64,000 bases of DNA, taken from the NCBI GenBank assembly GCA_046330955.1, contig JAXLRT010000022.1, positions 41,224 to 105,223 on the forward strand. Reading direction: 5' to 3'. The first letter of the stretch is position 1, and the number at the start of each line of letters is the position of its first letter. The notes beneath the pieces are model-generated. The model did no database searches, was not told the origin of the DNA, and saw nothing but the letters and a program-made list of their open reading frames with translations. Below, in pieces: positions 1-8,913 of this stretch. Made by a program: the position numbers and the translations under genes. Origin of the DNA: JADJPO01 sp046330955 (GTDB taxonomy: Bacteria > Actinomycetota > Actinomycetes > Actinomycetales > Kineosporiaceae).

Positions 1-1
1 G

Positions 2-1834
2 GAGCATCACTACCTGGTCACCGACGCCCTGCCCGAGGTGGCCGCGCTCGACCGCGAGCTGCCGATGATGATGGACCTGGAGGGCTTCACCTACGCCCGC
101 CAGGAGGGCCAGGGCATGCTGCTCGGGGTCTACGAGCTCGACCCCCGGCACTGGAACACCGACGGCGTCTCCTGGGATTACGGCCTCGAGCTGATCCCGC
201 CCGACGTCGAGCGGATCGCCCCGCAGCTCGAGGTCGGGTTCGCCCGCTACCCCTGCCTGGACGGCGCCGGCATCAAGACCTGGGTGAACGGCGCCTTCAC
301 CTTCACCCCCGACGGCAACCCACTGGTCGGCCCGGTGCGCGGCCTGCCCGGGTACTGGACGGCGTGCGGCGTGATGGCGGGCTTCAGCCAGGGCGGCGGG
401 GTCGGCCTGGCCCTGGCCGAGTGGATGGTGCACGGCGAGCCGGGCCGGGACGTGTTCGGCATGGATGTCGCCCGCTACGGCGACTTCGCCTCGGCCCGTG
501 GGTATCTGCAGGCCACGACCCGGCAGTTCTACCAGCGCCGGTTCGTGATGACCTACCCCAACGAGCAGCTGCCCGCGGGGCGTCCGCTGAAGACCTCGGC
601 GCTGCATGCCGACCTGGACGCCGCGGGTGCTCGCTGGGGCACCTCCTGGGGGCTCGAGGTGCCGCTCTACTTCGTCGGTGAGGACGACGGGGGAGAGGAC
701 TTCGTCGAGACCCCGACCCTGCGGCGCAGCAACGCCTTCGACCTGGTGGGTCGCGAGGTGCGCGCCACCCGGGACGGCGTCGGCCTGCTCGACACCACCT
801 CGTTCGCCCGGTACCTGGTCACCGGTCCGGGAGCGCGCGACTGGCTGGATCGCCTTCTGGCATCACGGATCCCGGCCCCGGGGCGGGTGCGCCTTGCGCC
901 GATGCTGAGCGAGTCCGGCCGGCTGCTCGGCGACCTCACCGTCACCTGCTGGGGCTCGGCGGGCTCCGCCGGCTCGGCGGGTGAGGAGTTCTGGCTGATG
1001 GGCTCGTACTACCTGCGCGAGTGGCACCTGCGCCACTTCACCGCCCTCCTGCCCGACGACGGATCCGTGGTGGTGCAGGACATCTCGGACGCCATGGCCG
1101 GGGTGAGCCTGTCCGGCCCGGCCTCCCGTGACCTGCTGGCCGGCGTGACCGCGGACGACGTCGGCACCCTCGGCTTCCTGCAGGCCACCACCCTGGACGT
1201 CGGCCCGGTGCGGGCCCGGGTGGGGCGACTGTCGGTGACCGGTGAGCTGGGCTACGAACTCAACGTGCCCGCCACCCAGCTCACGGCGCTGTACCGCACG
1301 CTGCGTGAGGCGGGCAGATCCCTTGCCGCCCAAGGAATCCCGGTGGTCGACCTGGGCTACAACGCGCTCAACTCGTTGCGCCTCGAGAAGTCCTACGGCA
1401 TCTGGTCGAAGGAGTTCACCTGGGCCTACACCCCGGGCATGAACGCCCTGGCCGACTTCGTCGCCTACGACAAACCCGCCGCCTTCATCGGCCGGGATGC
1501 GGCGCTGCGCGAACGCGACCAGCCGCCGTCCCAGACGCTGGTCACGCTCGAGGTGAGCGTCGAGGACGGCGCCCCCGCCGACGCCGGTCCGTTCGAACCG
1601 GTCTGGGACGGAACACATCGGGTCGGGTTCGTCACGTCGGGCGGCTACGGCCACGCCGTCCGGGCGAGCCTGGCCCTGGCCTACCTCGACCGCACGCACG
1701 CCACCGTCGGAGCCGAGCTGGAGGTGACCGTCGTCGGACGGCGCCGCCCGGCGCGAGTGATCGCCGACAGCCCGTACGACCCGCAGGGTGAACGGCCGCG
1801 AGGCCAGAGGGTGGAGGCCCATCGTGTTCCGTAA
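2..1834 (+). CDS. FAD-dependent oxidoreductase with GcvT domain (dimethylglycine/sarcosine dehydrogenase-like), 5' partial
   Basis: The frame is open from base 2, so the gene starts outside the window; a GTG at 38 is internal. The visible 610 residues begin in the substrate-binding part of a DAO-type flavoprotein (EHHYLVTD, then RQEGQGMLLGVYE). They pass through the C-terminal FAD-domain signature around residues 100-140 (TPDGNPLVGPV, GVMAGFSQGGGVG) and continue into a tetrahydrofolate-binding GcvT/aminomethyltransferase domain from about residue 230. This two-domain layout is that of dimethylglycine and sarcosine dehydrogenases, which oxidise an N-methyl group and pass the one-carbon unit to folate. 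The Rossmann dinucleotide motif is off the edge. A short SAG repeat insertion lies near base 960. The stop overlaps the next gene, suggesting coupled translation. The exact substrate is uncertain. Confidence 0.88.
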   Translation, partial: EHHYLVTDALPEVAALDRELPMMMDLEGFTYARQEGQGMLLGVYELDPRHWNTDGVSWDYGLELIPPDVERIAPQLEVGFARYPCLDGAGIKTWVNGAFTFTPDGNPLVGPVRGLPGYWTACGVMAGFSQGGGVGLALAEWMVHGEPGRDVFGMDVARYGDFASARGYLQATTRQFYQRRFVMTYPNEQLPAGRPLKTSALHADLDAAGARWGTSWGLEVPLYFVGEDDGGEDFVETPTLRRSNAFDLVGREVRATRDGVGLLDTTSFARYLVTGPGARDWLDRLLASRIPAPGRVRLAPMLSESGRLLGDLTVTCWGSAGSAGSAGEEFWLMGSYYLREWHLRHFTALLPDDGSVVVQDISDAMAGVSLSGPASRDLLAGVTADDVGTLGFLQATTLDVGPVRARVGRLSVTGELGYELNVPATQLTALYRTLREAGRSLAAQGIPVVDLGYNALNSLRLEKSYGIWSKEFTWAYTPGMNALADFVAYDKPAAFIGRDAALRERDQPPSQTLVTLEVSVEDGAPADAGPFEPVWDGTHRVGFVTSGGYGHAVRASLALAYLDRTHATVGAELEVTVVGRRRPARVIADSPYDPQGERPRGQRVEAHRVP

Positions 1835-3287
1835 CCGCATGCCGCACTACGAGATCCTCTCGGCGGCCGACCTGGAGGTGATCGAGAAGGGCTGGCAACG
1901 GATCGCCCACGAGATCGGCATCCAGTTCGACCACCCGGAGGCGCTGCGGCTGTTCGAGGCGGCCGGGCAACGGGTCGAGGGCGACATCGTGCACCTCGAC
2001 CCGGAGTTCATGATGGCCCAGCTCGCGTTGGCGCCCAGCGAGTTCCACCTGCGGGCACGCAATCCCGAGCACTCGGTGATCCTCGGCGGCGACCACATGG
2101 TCTTCACCCCGGTGTCCGGCCCGCCGTTCGTGCGGATCGGGGAGGAGCGGCGCGACGGCACCCTGGCCGACTACGAGCTGTTCGCCAAGCTGACCCAGCA
2201 CTTCGAGCAGCTCGACATCCCGACCATGCCGATGATCGAGGCGAACGACCGTCCGCTCGATTCGCGCCACCTGGACATGCTGTTCGCGGCGTTCACGCTG
2301 ACCGACAAGCCGGTGTTCACCTCGGCGCTGTCCACCGCCAACGCCGAGGACAGCGTGCGGATGGCCGAGATCGTCTTCGGCGACACCCCGATCGCCGCCC
2401 CACCGGACGCCGACGGCCGGCCCACCTGCTCGATCATGTCGATCGTCAACGTGAACTCCCCGCTGCGCTACGACACCCGCATGCTCGAGGCGCTGCTGGT
2501 CTATGCCGCCGCCGGGCAGGCCGTCGTGGTCACCCCGTTCCTGCTGATGGGGGCGATGGCCCCGGTCAGCACCGTGGCGGCCCTGGCGCAGCAGACCGCG
2601 GAGGCGCTGGCCGGGATCGTGTTGATGCAGCTGGTGCGCCCGGGCACGCCGGCGGTGATGGGCTCGTTCCTGTCCACCATCGACATGCAGTCCGGCTCAC
2701 CGGCGTTCGGCGGCCCGGAATCGGCCCAAGGCCTCTACGCCTCCGGCCAGCTCGCGCGGCGCTACAAGCTGCCGTGGCGGGCCGGCGGCGGCAGCCTGAC
2801 GTCGTCCCAGACCGTCGACGCGCAGGCGGCAGCGGAGTCGTTCAACACCCTGAAGGCGGCGTTCCTGGCCGGGGCGAACCTCGTCGTCCAGGCGGCGGGT
2901 TGGCTGGAGTCGGGGCTGGTCAGCTGCCCCGAGAAACTCGTGGTCGACGTCGAGGCGTTGCGGGTACTGCGCCGGCAGTTCACCCCGCTGATCGTCGACG
3001 AGGAGGCGCTGGCGTTCGAGGCGCACGATGAGGTGCGTCACGGCGGGCACTTCCTGGGTGCCGAGCACACCATGACCCGGTTCCGCACCTGCTTCTACCG
3101 GCCGTTGGTCAGCTCGACGGAGAACTACGAGCGCTGGGTCTCGAAGGGATCGCGGGACGCCGCGACCCGGGCCGGTGAGATCTGGCGGGCGGCGGTCGAG
3201 GGCTATCAGCCGCCACCGATGGACGACGCCACCCGCGCCGAGTTGCTCGGCTTCGTCGATCGGCGCCGCACCGAACTGGGCGACTGA
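1824..3287 (+). CDS. MttB-family (trimethylamine/glycine betaine type) methyltransferase, non-pyrrolysine
   Basis: This 487-residue protein belongs to the trimethylamine:corrinoid methyltransferase (MttB) superfamily, recognisable from the MPHYEILSAADLEVIEKG start and the glycine-rich core. The family demethylates quaternary or tertiary amines and passes the methyl group to a corrinoid protein. The reading frame has no internal amber codon, so it is a member without pyrrolysine, like glycine betaine methyltransferases, and not a true trimethylamine enzyme. I chose the GTG at 1824 because a GGTGGAGG ribosome site lies 6 bases upstream; it overlaps the preceding gene by 11 bases. A longer start at 1788 is possible but has no such site. 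No corrinoid-protein gene is visible in the window. The pairing with a dimethylglycine-dehydrogenase-like enzyme suggests stepwise removal of N-methyl groups (inference). Confidence 0.85.
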   Translation: MFRNRMPHYEILSAADLEVIEKGWQRIAHEIGIQFDHPEALRLFEAAGQRVEGDIVHLDPEFMMAQLALAPSEFHLRARNPEHSVILGGDHMVFTPVSGPPFVRIGEERRDGTLADYELFAKLTQHFEQLDIPTMPMIEANDRPLDSRHLDMLFAAFTLTDKPVFTSALSTANAEDSVRMAEIVFGDTPIAAPPDADGRPTCSIMSIVNVNSPLRYDTRMLEALLVYAAAGQAVVVTPFLLMGAMAPVSTVAALAQQTAEALAGIVLMQLVRPGTPAVMGSFLSTIDMQSGSPAFGGPESAQGLYASGQLARRYKLPWRAGGGSLTSSQTVDAQAAAESFNTLKAAFLAGANLVVQAAGWLESGLVSCPEKLVVDVEALRVLRRQFTPLIVDEEALAFEAHDEVRHGGHFLGAEHTMTRFRTCFYRPLVSSTENYERWVSKGSRDAATRAGEIWRAAVEGYQPPPMDDATRAELLGFVDRRRTELGD

Positions 3288-3377
3288 CGGGCACACTCCC
3301 GGCGACCGCGAGCTACGGGCAGGCGGCCTCCTGGGGACGGCCGATGTTCAGGTCCGCCCATTCCTCGGCCTCGAGGT

Positions 3378-3476
3378 CACGGCCGGCTGGTGACGGTGCA
3401 GTCGGGGCACGACCTCGCCTCGGAACAGCCGGACCTCGTCGTCGCCGAAGTGCAGCGCATCGTCGCCGCCTCCTGA
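3378..3476 (+). pseudogene. Remnant of an alpha/beta-hydrolase C-terminus
   Basis: The frame ending at the TGA at 3474 reads HGRLVTVQSGHDLASEQPDL and continues through VVAEVQRIVAAS. This matches the last strand, catalytic histidine (SGHD) and final helix of alpha/beta hydrolases. There is no open frame or start upstream, so only about 33 codons survive. It lies in the 339-base gap after the methyltransferase gene. The rest of the gap before it (3288-3377) holds nothing I recognise. Confidence 0.5.
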
Positions 3477-3498
3477 CCGTGGCCGACCCGGCGCCATC

Positions 3499-3630
3499 GT
3501 GGTATCCCGTTCCTGTTGCCGACCCCTCGACATCGACGACAGCCGACGATTGAACGATCTACTCGACGAGGACGAGGACGCCCGCCGCAGGTCCGACTCC
3601 GGCCGTGATGTCGGCCCGAGGCAGGGGTGA
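3499..3630 (+). pseudogene. Remnant of a VapB-type antitoxin (C-terminal part only)
   Basis: The frame ending at the TGA at 3628 encodes PLDIDDSRRLNDLLDEDE near its C-terminus. This resembles the acidic, toxin-binding tail of VapB antitoxins whose usual partner is the PIN protein found just downstream. Upstream the frame contains no ribbon-helix-helix domain, and a stop lies at 3391. A GTG at 3499 would give only 43 residues without a DNA-binding part. I infer a deleted or frameshifted antitoxin gene. Confidence 0.5.
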
Positions 3631-3632
3631 CC

Positions 3633-4064
3633 ATGCTGCTCCCTGACGTCAATGTGCTGATCCATGCTCATCGAGAGCAGGATGAGCAGCATCCGGCGCA
3701 TCGGGTGTGGTTGACCGAGCTGGTGAACGGGTCGTCCAGTTTCGCGGTCAGCGAGTTGGTGCTGAGCGCCTTCGTTCGTATCGTCACCAACACCCGGGTG
3801 TATGAAGATCCGACCCCGCTGCGCGAGGCCCTGGCCTTCGTCGACGACATCGTGAACTCCCCGGTGTGCACCCGGCTGCGTCCCGGCCCGCGTCATCTGA
3901 CGATCTTCACCGACCTGTGCCGCGCCGTGAAGGTGACCGGCAACGTGGTTCCCGACGCCTACCACGCCGCGCTGGCGATCGAGCACGGCTGCACCTGGGT
4001 CACCAACGATCGAGGCTTTGCCCGATTCCCCGGGTTGCGCTGGTCCACCCCGTTCGCGGCCTGA
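3633..4064 (+). CDS. vapC: PIN-domain ribonuclease toxin, VapC family
   Basis: The 143-residue protein starts MLLPDVNVLIHAHRE, with the first catalytic Asp of the PIN fold. It carries the ELVLSAFVRIVTN motif, then PDAYHAALAIEH and a final TNDRGFARFPGL block with the remaining acidic residues. It is full length for VapC toxins, which cleave RNA (often tRNA). ATG 3633 is preferred over the GTG at 3627 because of a GAGGCAGG site 7 bases upstream. The antitoxin upstream looks degraded, so the toxin may be silent, neutralised elsewhere, or co-opted. It ends directly against the convergent iclR gene. Confidence 0.85.
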   Translation: MLLPDVNVLIHAHREQDEQHPAHRVWLTELVNGSSSFAVSELVLSAFVRIVTNTRVYEDPTPLREALAFVDDIVNSPVCTRLRPGPRHLTIFTDLCRAVKVTGNVVPDAYHAALAIEHGCTWVTNDRGFARFPGLRWSTPFAA

Positions 4065-4844
4065 TCAGTCCCGCGACCCCAGACGCTCGGCCACGGTGGC
4101 GCAGGACTTCCGCAACAGCGGCAGCGTCGCCGTCCGGGCGTCGGGGGTGAACCGCGTTCCCGGGCCGGAGATGTTGAGCGAACCGACCAGGGCGCCGTCC
4201 ACCAGGATCCCCATCGAGACCGAGGCCAGCCCATCCTCGACCTCGTCCTCGATCTGCGACCAGCCGGCCGCGCGGATGGCGTCCAGTTCGACCCGCAAAC
4301 GCTCCGGGTCGGTGATGGTGCGGCTGGCGATCTTGTCCAGCGGCTGCCTGAGGATCGCCTCGATCCGCGCCGGATCGGCGTGGGCCAGAGCGAGTTTGCC
4401 GCTGCTCGAGGCGTGCAACGGCACCGGTCGGCCGACCCAGTTGGTCAACCCGAGCATGTGCGGGCCGTCCACCTGGCGGGCCAGCGACAGCGAGCCGTCG
4501 GGCATCACCACCGTCACGGTGGCCGATTCGAGGGTGCGTTCGGCCAGCTGCTCCAGCACCCCCTGGCAGGCGTGCAGCACCAGCTCGGTCAGGTCTGCCG
4601 TCCGGGCCAGCCGGTGCAGCCCCGGCCCGATCACGATCCGGTCGTCGGGCAGGCGGGCCAGCAGGCGTTCGGCGATCAACGACTCGATCATCCGCAGCGC
4701 CGTGGCCCGGGGCAGTTCGGCGGTGCGGGCCAGTGCCGACACGGTGGCCCCGGCGCCGTGATCGGCCGCGGCGCGCAACAGCGCCGCGGCCTTGCGCACG
4801 GACTGGTTCTCGCGAGAGGCCGAACCCGCGCCGGTGATGGCCAT
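4065..4844 (-). CDS. IclR-family transcriptional regulator
   Basis: This 259-residue protein has the IclR plan. The N-terminal winged helix-turn-helix spans about residues 14-75 (SVRKAAALLRAAADHG, LPRATALRMIESLIAERLL). It is followed by an effector-binding GAF-like domain with the family signature ASSSGKLALAHADP and IEDEVEDGLASVSMGI. IclR proteins control adjacent catabolic operons in response to small metabolites. The gene lies 4 bases downstream of the ABC ATPase gene on the same strand, so it is probably the last gene of the importer operon and regulates it (inference). A palindrome upstream of the binding-protein gene is a candidate target. Confidence 0.92.
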   Translation of the reverse strand: MAITGAGSASRENQSVRKAAALLRAAADHGAGATVSALARTAELPRATALRMIESLIAERLLARLPDDRIVIGPGLHRLARTADLTELVLHACQGVLEQLAERTLESATVTVVMPDGSLSLARQVDGPHMLGLTNWVGRPVPLHASSSGKLALAHADPARIEAILRQPLDKIASRTITDPERLRVELDAIRAAGWSQIEDEVEDGLASVSMGILVDGALVGSLNISGPGTRFTPDARTATLPLLRKSCATVAERLGSRD

Positions 4845-4848
4845 CGGT

Positions 4849-6903
4849 TCAGGCAGCGCCGGGTTCGGAACGCTGGAGCTGCCGCAAGTCCGCGATCGGG
4901 ATGTGACAGGCCATCTGATGGCCCGGTTCCACCTCGACCAGCGGCGGCACCGTGGTCTCGCAGATGGTGCCCAACTTGCGGGGGCAACGGGAGTGGAACA
5001 CGCAGCCGGACGGCGGGTTGGCGGCGCTGGGTACCTCGCCCTCCAACCGGATGCGCGACTCCGGGGCGCCGTCCACGGTCGGCACCGCCGAGAGCAGGGC
5101 CTCGGTGTAGGGGTGGTGTGGACCGTTGAAGACCACCTCGGCCGGCCCCACCTCCATCAGCCGGCCCAGGTACAGCACCGCGATCCGATCGGACAGGTAG
5201 CGCACCACACCCAGGTCGTGCGAGATGAACACGTAACTGGAGCGTTCGTTGCGCTGCAGGTCGGCCAGCAGGTTCAGGATCGCGGCCTGTACCGAGACGT
5301 CCAGCGCGCTGGTGGGCTCGTCGCACACCACGATGCGCGGGCCGCCGGCGAAGGCGCGTCCGATCGCCACCCGCTGCTTCAGACCGCCGGACAGCTGTCG
5401 TGGCTTGAGGTCGAGGTGACGGGGGGTGAGCCGGACGTGGGTGATCAGCTGATCGAGCCGGCTCTCGGCGTCGGCCCCGGTGATGCCGGCCAACTTGGCC
5501 AACGCCCGGCCGAGGATGTTGCGCACCGAGTGGCCGCGGTTGAGTGCCGAATCGGGGTTCTGGAACACGATCTGGATCGCCCGGCGGGCCAGCTGCGACC
5601 GGCCCTTGGTCGACGGCTCGAGCACCGTGCCGTCGAGGATGACCTGGCTGCCCTGATCGGCCGGCTGGATGCCGAGGATCGCCTTGGCCATGGTGGTCTT
5701 GCCCGATCCGGATTCACCGACCAGGCCGAGGGTCTCTCCGGCACGCAGCTCGAGATCGATGCCCACCAGCGCATGGATGTCCTTGCGGTTCTGGTGGAAG
5801 GTCACATTGACGTCGCGCAGCTGCAGGATGATCTCGGGCGAGATCACCGAGGCCTGCCCGGCACCGCTCGCGGCGGCGGGGGAGGTCAGCTCGGCCACCC
5901 GATCGGTGTGGTGACAATAGACGTAGCCCTTCGTGGACCCGGCGCCGACCTCGACCAGCGGGGGGACCGTCGTCCGGCAGATCTCGGTGGCCAGCGGGCA
6001 CCGCTCGACGAACACGCAGGCGGGCAGCTCCTCGCCGATCTGGGGCAGGAAGCCGGGGATGGTCTCGAGCCGGCGGTGCGCCTTGCGGGCGCCGTGCCGC
6101 GGCAGCGCGCGCAGCAGGCCGACGGTGTACGGGTGCGACGGATGGTCGAACACCTCACTCGCCGACCCCTGCTCGACCACCTTGCCGGCGTACATCACGC
6201 CCACCCGGTCGCACATTCGCCGGATCACGCCCAGGTTGTGGGCGATCAGCAGGACGGCGGCCCCGGTGTCGGCCCGCAGCGTCTCGACCAGGTCGAGCAC
6301 CTCGGCCTCGACCGTGGCGTCCAGGCCGGTGGTCGGTTCGTCCAGCACCAGCAGCTTGGGGTCGTTGGCCAGCGCCATGGCGATCACCACGCGCTGCTGC
6401 ATGCCGCCGGAGAGCTGGTGGGGGTAGCGGTCCATCACCCCACGGGGGTCGGAGATCTGCACCCGGCGCAGCGCCTCGAACGCCCGATCGGCGGCCTCGG
6501 CCTTGCTGGCGCCCAGGATCTGGAAGCACTCCGCCACCTGGGTGCCGATCCGCAGTGTCGGGTTCAGCGCGGCGCCGGGGTCCTGGTAGACCATCGACAC
6601 GTCGTCCCGGCGCACCTTGAGCAGGTCACCGGACGAGAGCGAGGTGACCTCCCGGCCGGCGATCGCCGCGCTGCCACCGGCCACCCGACCGTTCTCGGCC
6701 AACAGGCCCAGCGCGGCGTAGGCCGTCGTGGACTTGCCACAGCCGGACTCGCCGACCAACCCGTAGGACTCGCCCGGGGCGACGGTGAACGACACCCCGC
6801 GCAGCACCCGCCGCGGGATACCGCGCACCACGAAGTCGACCTGCAGGTTGTCGACCTTCAGCGCCGGGGTTGCGTCTCGGGCCTCGGTCTGGTTCTCGGT
6901 CAT
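4849..6903 (-). CDS. Double ABC transporter ATPase (DppD-DppF fusion)
   Basis: The 684-residue protein carries two complete nucleotide-binding domains in tandem. The first Walker A is GESGCGKST at residues 51-59, with signature LSGGMQQR. The second has GESGSGKTT and LSGGLKQR. Each half ends with the cysteine-rich oligopeptide-transporter tail (CVFVERCPLATEIC; FHSRCPRKLGTIC). Members power dipeptide, oligopeptide, nickel or opine uptake. In many bacteria these are two genes; the fusion is common in actinobacteria and Rhizobiales. ATG 6903 overlaps the upstream permease stop as ATGA, so translation is coupled. A longer in-frame extension upstream overlaps the permease and is not used. Confidence 0.95.
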   Translation of the reverse strand: MTENQTEARDATPALKVDNLQVDFVVRGIPRRVLRGVSFTVAPGESYGLVGESGCGKSTTAYAALGLLAENGRVAGGSAAIAGREVTSLSSGDLLKVRRDDVSMVYQDPGAALNPTLRIGTQVAECFQILGASKAEAADRAFEALRRVQISDPRGVMDRYPHQLSGGMQQRVVIAMALANDPKLLVLDEPTTGLDATVEAEVLDLVETLRADTGAAVLLIAHNLGVIRRMCDRVGVMYAGKVVEQGSASEVFDHPSHPYTVGLLRALPRHGARKAHRRLETIPGFLPQIGEELPACVFVERCPLATEICRTTVPPLVEVGAGSTKGYVYCHHTDRVAELTSPAAASGAGQASVISPEIILQLRDVNVTFHQNRKDIHALVGIDLELRAGETLGLVGESGSGKTTMAKAILGIQPADQGSQVILDGTVLEPSTKGRSQLARRAIQIVFQNPDSALNRGHSVRNILGRALAKLAGITGADAESRLDQLITHVRLTPRHLDLKPRQLSGGLKQRVAIGRAFAGGPRIVVCDEPTSALDVSVQAAILNLLADLQRNERSSYVFISHDLGVVRYLSDRIAVLYLGRLMEVGPAEVVFNGPHHPYTEALLSAVPTVDGAPESRIRLEGEVPSAANPPSGCVFHSRCPRKLGTICETTVPPLVEVEPGHQMACHIPIADLRQLQRSEPGAA

Positions 6904-7925
6904 CGCGAGAGCACCCCCTGCAGCGAGTCGGCGATCAGGTTCACAGCGACCACCAGGCTGGCGATGGCCAGGGACGGATAGACCACCGGCCACCAGTAGC
7001 CGTTGATGATCTGGGAGTACTCCTCCGAGATCATCAACCCCCAGTCGGGTGAGGGCGGTTGGATGCCCACGCCCAGGAACGACAGCGTCGCGATGGTGAA
7101 GATGGCGTACCCGATACGCACCGTGAGCTCGACGATGATCGGGCCGGTGACGTTCGGCAGGATCTCGCGGAACATGATGTAGGGCGCCGATTCGCCTTGC
7201 AGCCGAGCCGCTTGCACGTAGTCGAGCTCGCGTTCGGACATCACGGCGGCGCGCACCGTCCGGGCGACGATCGGGGCGAACAGCAGGCCCACCACGCCGA
7301 TCACGGTCCAGTTCGAGGGGCCGAGCACCACCAGGGCGAGCAGGCCGACCACCGCCACGGGCAGCGACAGGAACGCCTCGACGATGCGGCTGAGGATGTC
7401 GTCGGTCGGGCCGCGGAAGTAGCCCATCACCAGGCCGAGGATGGTGCCCACCCCCACGCCGATGACCGCCGAGATCGGCGCCACCAGCAGGACGTCACGC
7501 GCCCCGCTGATCACCCGCGAGAGGACGTCGCGCCCGAGCCGGTCGGTGCCCAGCCAGAACTCACCGCTGGGCGGGGCGTGGGTCTTGAACGGGTCACCGG
7601 TGAACGGGTCGTGCGGGGCGACGGCGCGGCCGCCGAAGGCGCAGAACACCCAGAACCACACGATGATGTTGCCGATCACGAACTCGGGACGGCGCAGCAA
7701 CAGCCGGAAGGTCTCGCGTCGAGCGGCCTTGCGGGCGGTGAGCGCCGCCGCGGCCGCGGACATCGCCGGGCCGGCGGGCACCGGGATCTGGGAGTCCATG
7801 GTGCTGTCGATGACCCCGTGGGTGGTCGGCGGGATGCCTGGGGCCAACGGTTCGGTGTGGTTGGGAGCCGGAGCGCTCTCGACCGGGTCGGGTCCGGGCG
7901 AACCCGGCGGTGGTGTGGTGTTCAC
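6900..7925 (-). CDS. ABC transporter permease, DppC/OppC type
   Basis: This 341-residue inner-membrane permease has a roughly 75-residue proline/alanine-rich cytoplasmic extension, then about six transmembrane segments. The ATPase-contacting EAA loop region is visible (DYVQAARLQGESAPYIMFREI), as is the family motif GTDRLGRDVLSRVISGARD. It pairs with the DppB-type permease immediately upstream. The start codon is a GTG whose bases overlap the upstream TGA (GTGA). The long N-terminal extension is longer than usual for OppC and could reflect an upstream misassigned start, though the overlap supports it. Confidence 0.93.
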   Translation of the reverse strand: MNTTPPPGSPGPDPVESAPAPNHTEPLAPGIPPTTHGVIDSTMDSQIPVPAGPAMSAAAAALTARKAARRETFRLLLRRPEFVIGNIIVWFWVFCAFGGRAVAPHDPFTGDPFKTHAPPSGEFWLGTDRLGRDVLSRVISGARDVLLVAPISAVIGVGVGTILGLVMGYFRGPTDDILSRIVEAFLSLPVAVVGLLALVVLGPSNWTVIGVVGLLFAPIVARTVRAAVMSERELDYVQAARLQGESAPYIMFREILPNVTGPIIVELTVRIGYAIFTIATLSFLGVGIQPPSPDWGLMISEEYSQIINGYWWPVVYPSLAIASLVVAVNLIADSLQGVLSR

Positions 7926-8875
7926 GAGGTGGCCCCCAACCGGATGCGCGGATTGAGCCAGGAGATGAGCAGGTCGGCCAGCAGGGTGGCGATCATGTAG
8001 ATCACGCCGATCACCATGACGCCGGCCGAGAGCACCGGCAGGTCCTTGGCCTTGGCCGCCGTGACCAGGAGTCGTCCCAGGCCGTTGACGTTGAAGATGA
8101 GTTCCACCGCGAGCAGGCCACCGAACAGGTAGCCGGTCTGGGTGGCGATCACCGAGATGGTGGGTAGCAGGGCGTTGCGCAGCACGTGTTTCTTCAGCAC
8201 CGCCGTCCGGGACATGCCCTTCATGGTGGCGGTGCGGGTGTAGTCCGACTCCAGCGCCGTGATGGTGCCGGCGCGGGCCATCCGGGCGATGTACCCGAAG
8301 TAGACCAGCACCAGCGACAGCGCCGGCAGCAGCAGGTGATAGACCTGCGTTCCCACGCTCGCGCCGTCCGGCCAGGTGGCCAGCACCGGCAGCACGTTGA
8401 GCTTGAGCCCTAGCAGGAAGATCAGGAAGGTGCTGGTCACGAACTCGGGGATGGCCGAACCGGCCAGACCCAGGGTGACGATCACGCGGTCGGCCAGGCG
8501 CCCCTTGCGCAGGGCGGCGAACACGCCGCCGACGAGTCCCAGCGGGATGGTCAGCAGCAGCGCCAGGCTGGCCAGCTTGGAGGAGTTGAGCAGCGTGGTG
8601 GTGACCACCTCACGCACCGGCTGTCCACTCTGATAGGAGGTGCCGAAGTCGAAGGTGACGATGCCCTTGAGCAACCGCACGTACTGGTTCACCAGGGGCT
8701 GGTCGGTTCCCAGCGTGTGGTTGAGCGCGGCGACCGCCTCGGGCGTCGCGAACGGCCCCAGGATGGCTCGGCCGACGTTCTGCGGCAGGACATTCGAGAT
8801 CGCGAAGATGATCAGTGAGAGCAGGAGCAGGGTGACCAGTGCGAGTGCGATGCGGCGAATGACGTAGACCAGCAA
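7922..8875 (-). CDS. ABC transporter permease, DppB/OppB type
   Basis: With a TTG start at 8875 the protein is 317 residues, the usual length. It begins LLVYVIRRIALALVTLLLL, the first membrane helix, and carries the EAA-type loop DYTRTATMKGMSRTAVLKKH before the last helices. A GAGGGG site lies about 6 bases upstream of the TTG; a longer frame to 8947 adds arginine/proline-rich residues unlike the family. It forms the membrane pore with the DppC-type partner, with which it overlaps by 4 bases. Confidence 0.92.
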   Translation of the reverse strand: MLVYVIRRIALALVTLLLLSLIIFAISNVLPQNVGRAILGPFATPEAVAALNHTLGTDQPLVNQYVRLLKGIVTFDFGTSYQSGQPVREVVTTTLLNSSKLASLALLLTIPLGLVGGVFAALRKGRLADRVIVTLGLAGSAIPEFVTSTFLIFLLGLKLNVLPVLATWPDGASVGTQVYHLLLPALSLVLVYFGYIARMARAGTITALESDYTRTATMKGMSRTAVLKKHVLRNALLPTISVIATQTGYLFGGLLAVELIFNVNGLGRLLVTAAKAKDLPVLSAGVMVIGVIYMIATLLADLLISWLNPRIRLGATS

Positions 8876-8913
8876 GGCGGCCCCCTCGTCGAGTGCTGGT
8901 GCCGGATGACGCA

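Noticed and set aside
955..985. GGCTCGGCG microsatellite in the GcvT-domain gene
   Set aside because: It keeps the frame and encodes a short Ser-Ala-Gly loop; it may vary but no further meaning is visible.
1824..3287. Pyrrolysine-containing trimethylamine methyltransferase
   Set aside because: There is no in-frame amber codon, and no pyl genes are visible, so the protein is a non-pyrrolysine family member.
4792..6981. 729-codon plus-strand frame
   Set aside because: It lies antisense to the well-supported ABC ATPase gene and has the low-complexity composition of an antisense frame.
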